Below are positions 61,460 through 64,000 of a DNA stretch of 64,000 nt, in pieces; the stretch's first letter is position 1; each line of letters starts with the position of its first letter. Source of the stretch: Mycolicibacterium sp. ND9-15 (GTDB lineage Bacteria > Actinomycetota > Actinomycetes > Mycobacteriales > Mycobacteriaceae); NCBI RefSeq assembly GCF_035918395.1, contig NZ_CP142362.1, positions 3,571,501 through 3,635,500 of the forward strand. Reading direction: 5' to 3'. Under the pieces are notes generated by a model. The model was given only the letters and a program-made list of their open reading frames with translations. It was not told where the DNA came from and did not search any database. A program made the position numbers and the translations under genes.

Positions 61460-61465
61460 TATAGT
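61460..61465 (+). promoter_or_regulatory. -10 hexamer TATAGT of the leaderless hydrolase gene
   Basis: TATAGT-N6-ATG (61472). Near-consensus hexamer. Overlaps the promoter of prpE. Confidence 0.6.
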
Positions 61466-61471
61466 CCCGTT

Positions 61472-62335
61472 ATGACTTCCGGTCCGCCGCCCATCAACGG
61501 AGTGCGGCGAGCGTTCGTCGATGCCCGCGGCGTGCACTTTCACGTCACCGAGGCCGGTCCCGCCGATGGACGTCCCGTCGTGGCGCTGCACGGCTGGCCG
61601 CAGCATCATTGGGTGTACCGGGATCTGCTGGCCGACCCGCCCGCGGGGCTGCGGATCATCGCGCCGGACCTGCCCGGATACGGCTGGTCGGGGCCCGCGC
61701 CGCACCGGTGGCGTAAGGACGACGTCGCCGCCGACGTGCTGGCGCTGCTGGATGCGCTCGGCCTCGACCGTGTGCTGCTGGTCGGCCACGACTGGGGTGC
61801 GTACGTCGGATATCGCATGGTGTTGACGGCGCCGCAGCGGTTCGAGGGTTATCTGGCGATGAACATGGCGCACCCGTGGGTCACCCCGCGCGTCGTGGCA
61901 CCACATTTGTGGCGGTTCTGGTACCAGGTGCCAGTGGCGACGGTCGGCGTGCCGGTGCAGCGACGCACGGACTTCGTCGAGCGGGTGTTCAAGGTCGCGT
62001 CCGCCGTGGACCCCGAAACCGCGCGGGTTTACGTCGATCGTTTCCGAGACCCGGTGGTCGCGCGCGCCGCCCGGGACACGTACCGCACCTTCCTGCTTCG
62101 CGAGTTACCCGCCGCCGGCCTCGGACCCGCGCCGCCGCGCGCCACCGTCCCGATCCGCTGTCTGTTCGGGCTCGGCGATAACGCTGTCCATCCGTCGCTC
62201 GCAGCGGAGGACACGGCCGACGCCGACGACTACAAGTTGGACGCGGTCGACGCGAGCCACTTCATCGTCGACGAGCGGCCTGATCTGGTGCGCGCCGCGC
62301 TGATCGCCCTGGCGCAGGAGACTGCCCGCATCTAA
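61472..62335 (+). CDS. alpha/beta hydrolase, epoxide-hydrolase/haloalkane-dehalogenase-like
   Basis: 287 aa. Oxyanion HGWPQHHWVYRDLL, DLPGYGWSG, and the nucleophile elbow GHDWGA with Asp (not Ser), which marks the epoxide hydrolase/dehalogenase branch. Catalytic His is in DASHFIVDERPDLV. The start is fixed by the leaderless promoter just upstream. The substrate is unknown. Convergent with kdpD across a palindrome. Confidence 0.9.
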   Translation: MTSGPPPINGVRRAFVDARGVHFHVTEAGPADGRPVVALHGWPQHHWVYRDLLADPPAGLRIIAPDLPGYGWSGPAPHRWRKDDVAADVLALLDALGLDRVLLVGHDWGAYVGYRMVLTAPQRFEGYLAMNMAHPWVTPRVVAPHLWRFWYQVPVATVGVPVQRRTDFVERVFKVASAVDPETARVYVDRFRDPVVARAARDTYRTFLLRELPAAGLGPAPPRATVPIRCLFGLGDNAVHPSLAAEDTADADDYKLDAVDASHFIVDERPDLVRAALIALAQETARI

Positions 62336-62357
62336 CTGGTCCGGTGGTGGTGTTCGC

Positions 62358-62414
62358 CGAGATCGACGTGAGGGCTGTAAATTTGCGCCGATCGCAACCC
62401 TCACGCAGATCTCG
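62358..62414. terminator. 57-nt palindrome between convergent genes
   Basis: Arms 62358-62374 (CGAGATCGACGTGAGGG) and 62398-62414 are complementary at 15 of 17 positions, with a 23-nt loop. It fills the gap between the hydrolase stop codon and the kdpD stop codon, so a two-way terminator is likely. In size and place it resembles the elements at 7293, 8244 and 12751. Confidence 0.75.
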
Positions 62415-62424
62415 CGGCACTTGA

Positions 62425-64000
62425 TTAGTCCGGTGCAGCGGGCAGGTCGATTTCCACGGTCAGCCCACCGCCGGGGGTGTCGGAGGCCGAGATCGTGCCG
62501 CCCATCGCCTCGACGAAACCTGAGGCGACCGAGAGGCCGAGACCGATGCCGATCGTGTCGTCGTCACCGAGTCGCTGGAACGGGGCGAACGCCTGCTGTT
62601 CGCTGCCCCGCGGGATGCCCGGGCCCTCGTCGATGACAGCGATGAGCACCCGGCCGCCGACTTGGCCTGCGGTCACCCGCACGAGGCTGCCCTCGGCGTA
62701 GCGCAAGGAGTTGTCGATCAGGTTGGCCAGCACGCGCTCGAGGAGTTCGCTGTCGGCGAGGACGGCTTCGCGGTCGACCTCCACCTTGACCCGCTCGCTG
62801 CCTGGCCGCGTGAACTCGTCTGTGTCGGCACGGATTCCGAGCAGCGCCCGTTGCACGACATGCTCCAGCCCGACGCGACCCTTCTCTGGTCGCACCGCTC
62901 CGGCGGCCAGTCGTGACGAGTCGAGGAGGTTGGCCACGAGCGCGGTCAGCTGGTCGACGGACTCCTCGGCCGTGGCGAGGAGATCAGCGGTGTCGTCGGC
63001 AGAGAAGCCGATGTCACTGTTGCGCATTCGCGACATCGCCGCCTTGGCGGCCGCCAGCGGGGACCGCAGGTCGTGGCTCACCGCGGTCAGCAGGGCGTGG
63101 CGCAGTTTCTCGGCCTGACCGACGGCTTCGGCTTTGCTCGCGTCGGCCCGCTCCCGTTGTTGGACAAGGTTTACCGCTTGCTTGCCGACGCCGTTGAGGA
63201 CGCGGCGGTCGCGTGCGGTCAACGCCGGACCCGTCAGCAGCATCCAGTACTCGTCGTCTCCGATCTCGACTGAGGTGTCGGCGTCGTCGACGTCGGTGCA
63301 GGGATCCTGGCCGACCTGGGCCAGGACCTCACCGGTCTGGCTTCGGATCAGGCTCAGGGCGCGCTGGGAGTACGTCTCGCGGAGCCGTTCCAGCAGGCTG
63401 TCGAGGTCCGAGTCGCGCAGCGCGCCGTCGGCGAACAGGGCCAGCAACTCGGCTTCCTGGCTGACCCGACGCGCTTCCCGAAGCCGCCTGGACGCCCGGT
63501 CGACGAGCGCGGCCACCGCGACGGCAGCGACCAGCAGCACCAGGGTCGCGGTGGCGCTGTCGGCGTCTTGGACGGAGAACGTGTGCGATGGTGCGAGGAG
63601 AAAGTACGTGATCAGCGCTCCTGACAGCGCCGCGGCCAACACGGCCGGCGCGAGCCCGCCGAGCAGTGCGGTGCCGAGCACCCCGACGAAGAACAGGGCA
63701 CCCTGGCCACCGATCCCGAGGACCTGTTCCGGCAGCAGCATCGTCAGCGCCCAGATCGCGACCGGAGCCGCCACGGCGGCAAGCCATGACGTGAATCGGC
63801 GCTGGCGGGGTGAGAGCCGGGACCACGAGATGCCGGTGGCGGCTTGGTCGTGGCTGACCATGTGGACGTCGAGGCCGCCGGATTGCTGGACGACGGCATC
63901 GCTGATGCCCTCGGCGAAGACGCGCGACAGCCGCGAACGTCGTGAGGTTCCGACGACCAACTGGGTCGCGTTGACGTCGTGCGCGAAGGCGATCAGTGAC
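62425..64000 (-). CDS. kdpD: osmosensitive K+ channel histidine kinase KdpD, N-terminal part outside the window
   Basis: About 525 C-terminal residues are visible; full KdpD is about 860-900. The frame continues past base 64000 and starts here inside the Usp-like domain (FAHDVNATQLVVGTSRRSRL, then SGGLDVHMV). Next come four membrane helices (DUF4118), a GAF-like linker, the phospho-acceptor His in AVSHDLRSPLAAAKAAMS and the ATPase boxes NLIDNSLRYAEG, DEGPGIPRG and GIGLGLSVASG. The kinase normally phosphorylates KdpE, encoded directly downstream; no kdpE follows here. Confidence 0.96.
   Translation of the reverse strand, partial: SLIAFAHDVNATQLVVGTSRRSRLSRVFAEGISDAVVQQSGGLDVHMVSHDQAATGISWSRLSPRQRRFTSWLAAVAAPVAIWALTMLLPEQVLGIGGQGALFFVGVLGTALLGGLAPAVLAAALSGALITYFLLAPSHTFSVQDADSATATLVLLVAAVAVAALVDRASRRLREARRVSQEAELLALFADGALRDSDLDSLLERLRETYSQRALSLIRSQTGEVLAQVGQDPCTDVDDADTSVEIGDDEYWMLLTGPALTARDRRVLNGVGKQAVNLVQQRERADASKAEAVGQAEKLRHALLTAVSHDLRSPLAAAKAAMSRMRNSDIGFSADDTADLLATAEESVDQLTALVANLLDSSRLAAGAVRPEKGRVGLEHVVQRALLGIRADTDEFTRPGSERVKVEVDREAVLADSELLERVLANLIDNSLRYAEGSLVRVTAGQVGGRVLIAVIDEGPGIPRGSEQQAFAPFQRLGDDDTIGIGLGLSVASGFVEAMGGTISASDTPGGGLTVEIDLPAAPD

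Noticed and set aside
61455..61468. 12/14 match to the DosR core (GCGCCTATAGTCCC) between prpE and the hydrolase gene
   Set aside because: Its right half is mostly the TATAGT -10 of the hydrolase gene, and it lies only 4 nt from that ATG and 24 bp from the prpE start, not near 43 bp. By rough estimate one such match is expected by chance in 64 kb.

Overview
The window is high-GC DNA from a mycobacterium, probably a fast-growing Mycolicibacterium-type species. The evidence is the housekeeping gene order, which from memory follows the M. tuberculosis (Mtb) block Rv1014c to Rv1028c: pth, rplY, lpqT, prs, glmU, tRNA-Gln, TetR, mfd, mazG, lpqU, eno, a FtsB-like gene, a DUF501 gene, ppx2 and kdpD. 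Promoters of TANNNT type placed 6-7 nt before a start codon (leaderless transcripts), WS/DGAT acyltransferases, a YrbE permease and 13E12-type HNH genes also fit mycobacteria. No database was searched; family names come from motifs and remembered relatives.

Layout. 0-4.9 kb: a lipid block (partial WS/DGAT, orphan YrbE permease, then an alpha/beta hydrolase-WS/DGAT operon read leftward from a promoter with a near-perfect DosR box). 5-12 kb: pth-rplY, an SDR oxidoreductase, a DUF559 gene bracketed by two copies of a 61-nt palindrome, the leftward series glmU, prs, arsC-like, lpqT, and tRNA-Gln. 12-24 kb: TetR, mfd, mazG, lpqU, eno, ftsB-like, DUF501 and ppx2 on the plus strand. Between mfd and mazG sit two extra genes: a secreted protein with a perfect 30-bp tandem repeat and an internally shortened 13E12 gene.

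24-46 kb is a hypoxia/dormancy island not present at this position in Mtb: two Acg-type flavoproteins, four tandem universal stress proteins, the regulator DosR, a translationally coupled operon (small unknown protein, acyl-CoA synthetase, 2-oxo-acid dehydrogenase E1alpha, E1beta, E2, ACP-like protein), a zinc-ribbon membrane protein, a CBS-MgtE protein, an SRPBCC protein, HspX, an Rv2030c-like phosphoribosyltransferase/esterase fusion, the heme sensor kinase DosS, a PPOX-fold protein, Tgs1 and the ferredoxin FdxA. DosR-like palindromes (GGGACTWWAGTCCC core) lie in front of several of these. The genes together would sense O2/NO loss (DosS to DosR), store fatty acid as triacylglycerol (Tgs1, WS/DGAT), supply acetyl units, manage redox (FdxA, Acg) and protect proteins (HspX).

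46-62 kb: a GH3 glycosidase sharing a promoter region with fdxA, a full-length 13E12 gene, narK-narG-narH-narJ-narI for nitrate respiration, a DUF4383 membrane protein, a 35-residue Cys/His-rich metallothionein-like gene, prpE and an epoxide-hydrolase-like gene. The window ends in the C-terminal part of kdpD, and its usual partner kdpE is not next to it.
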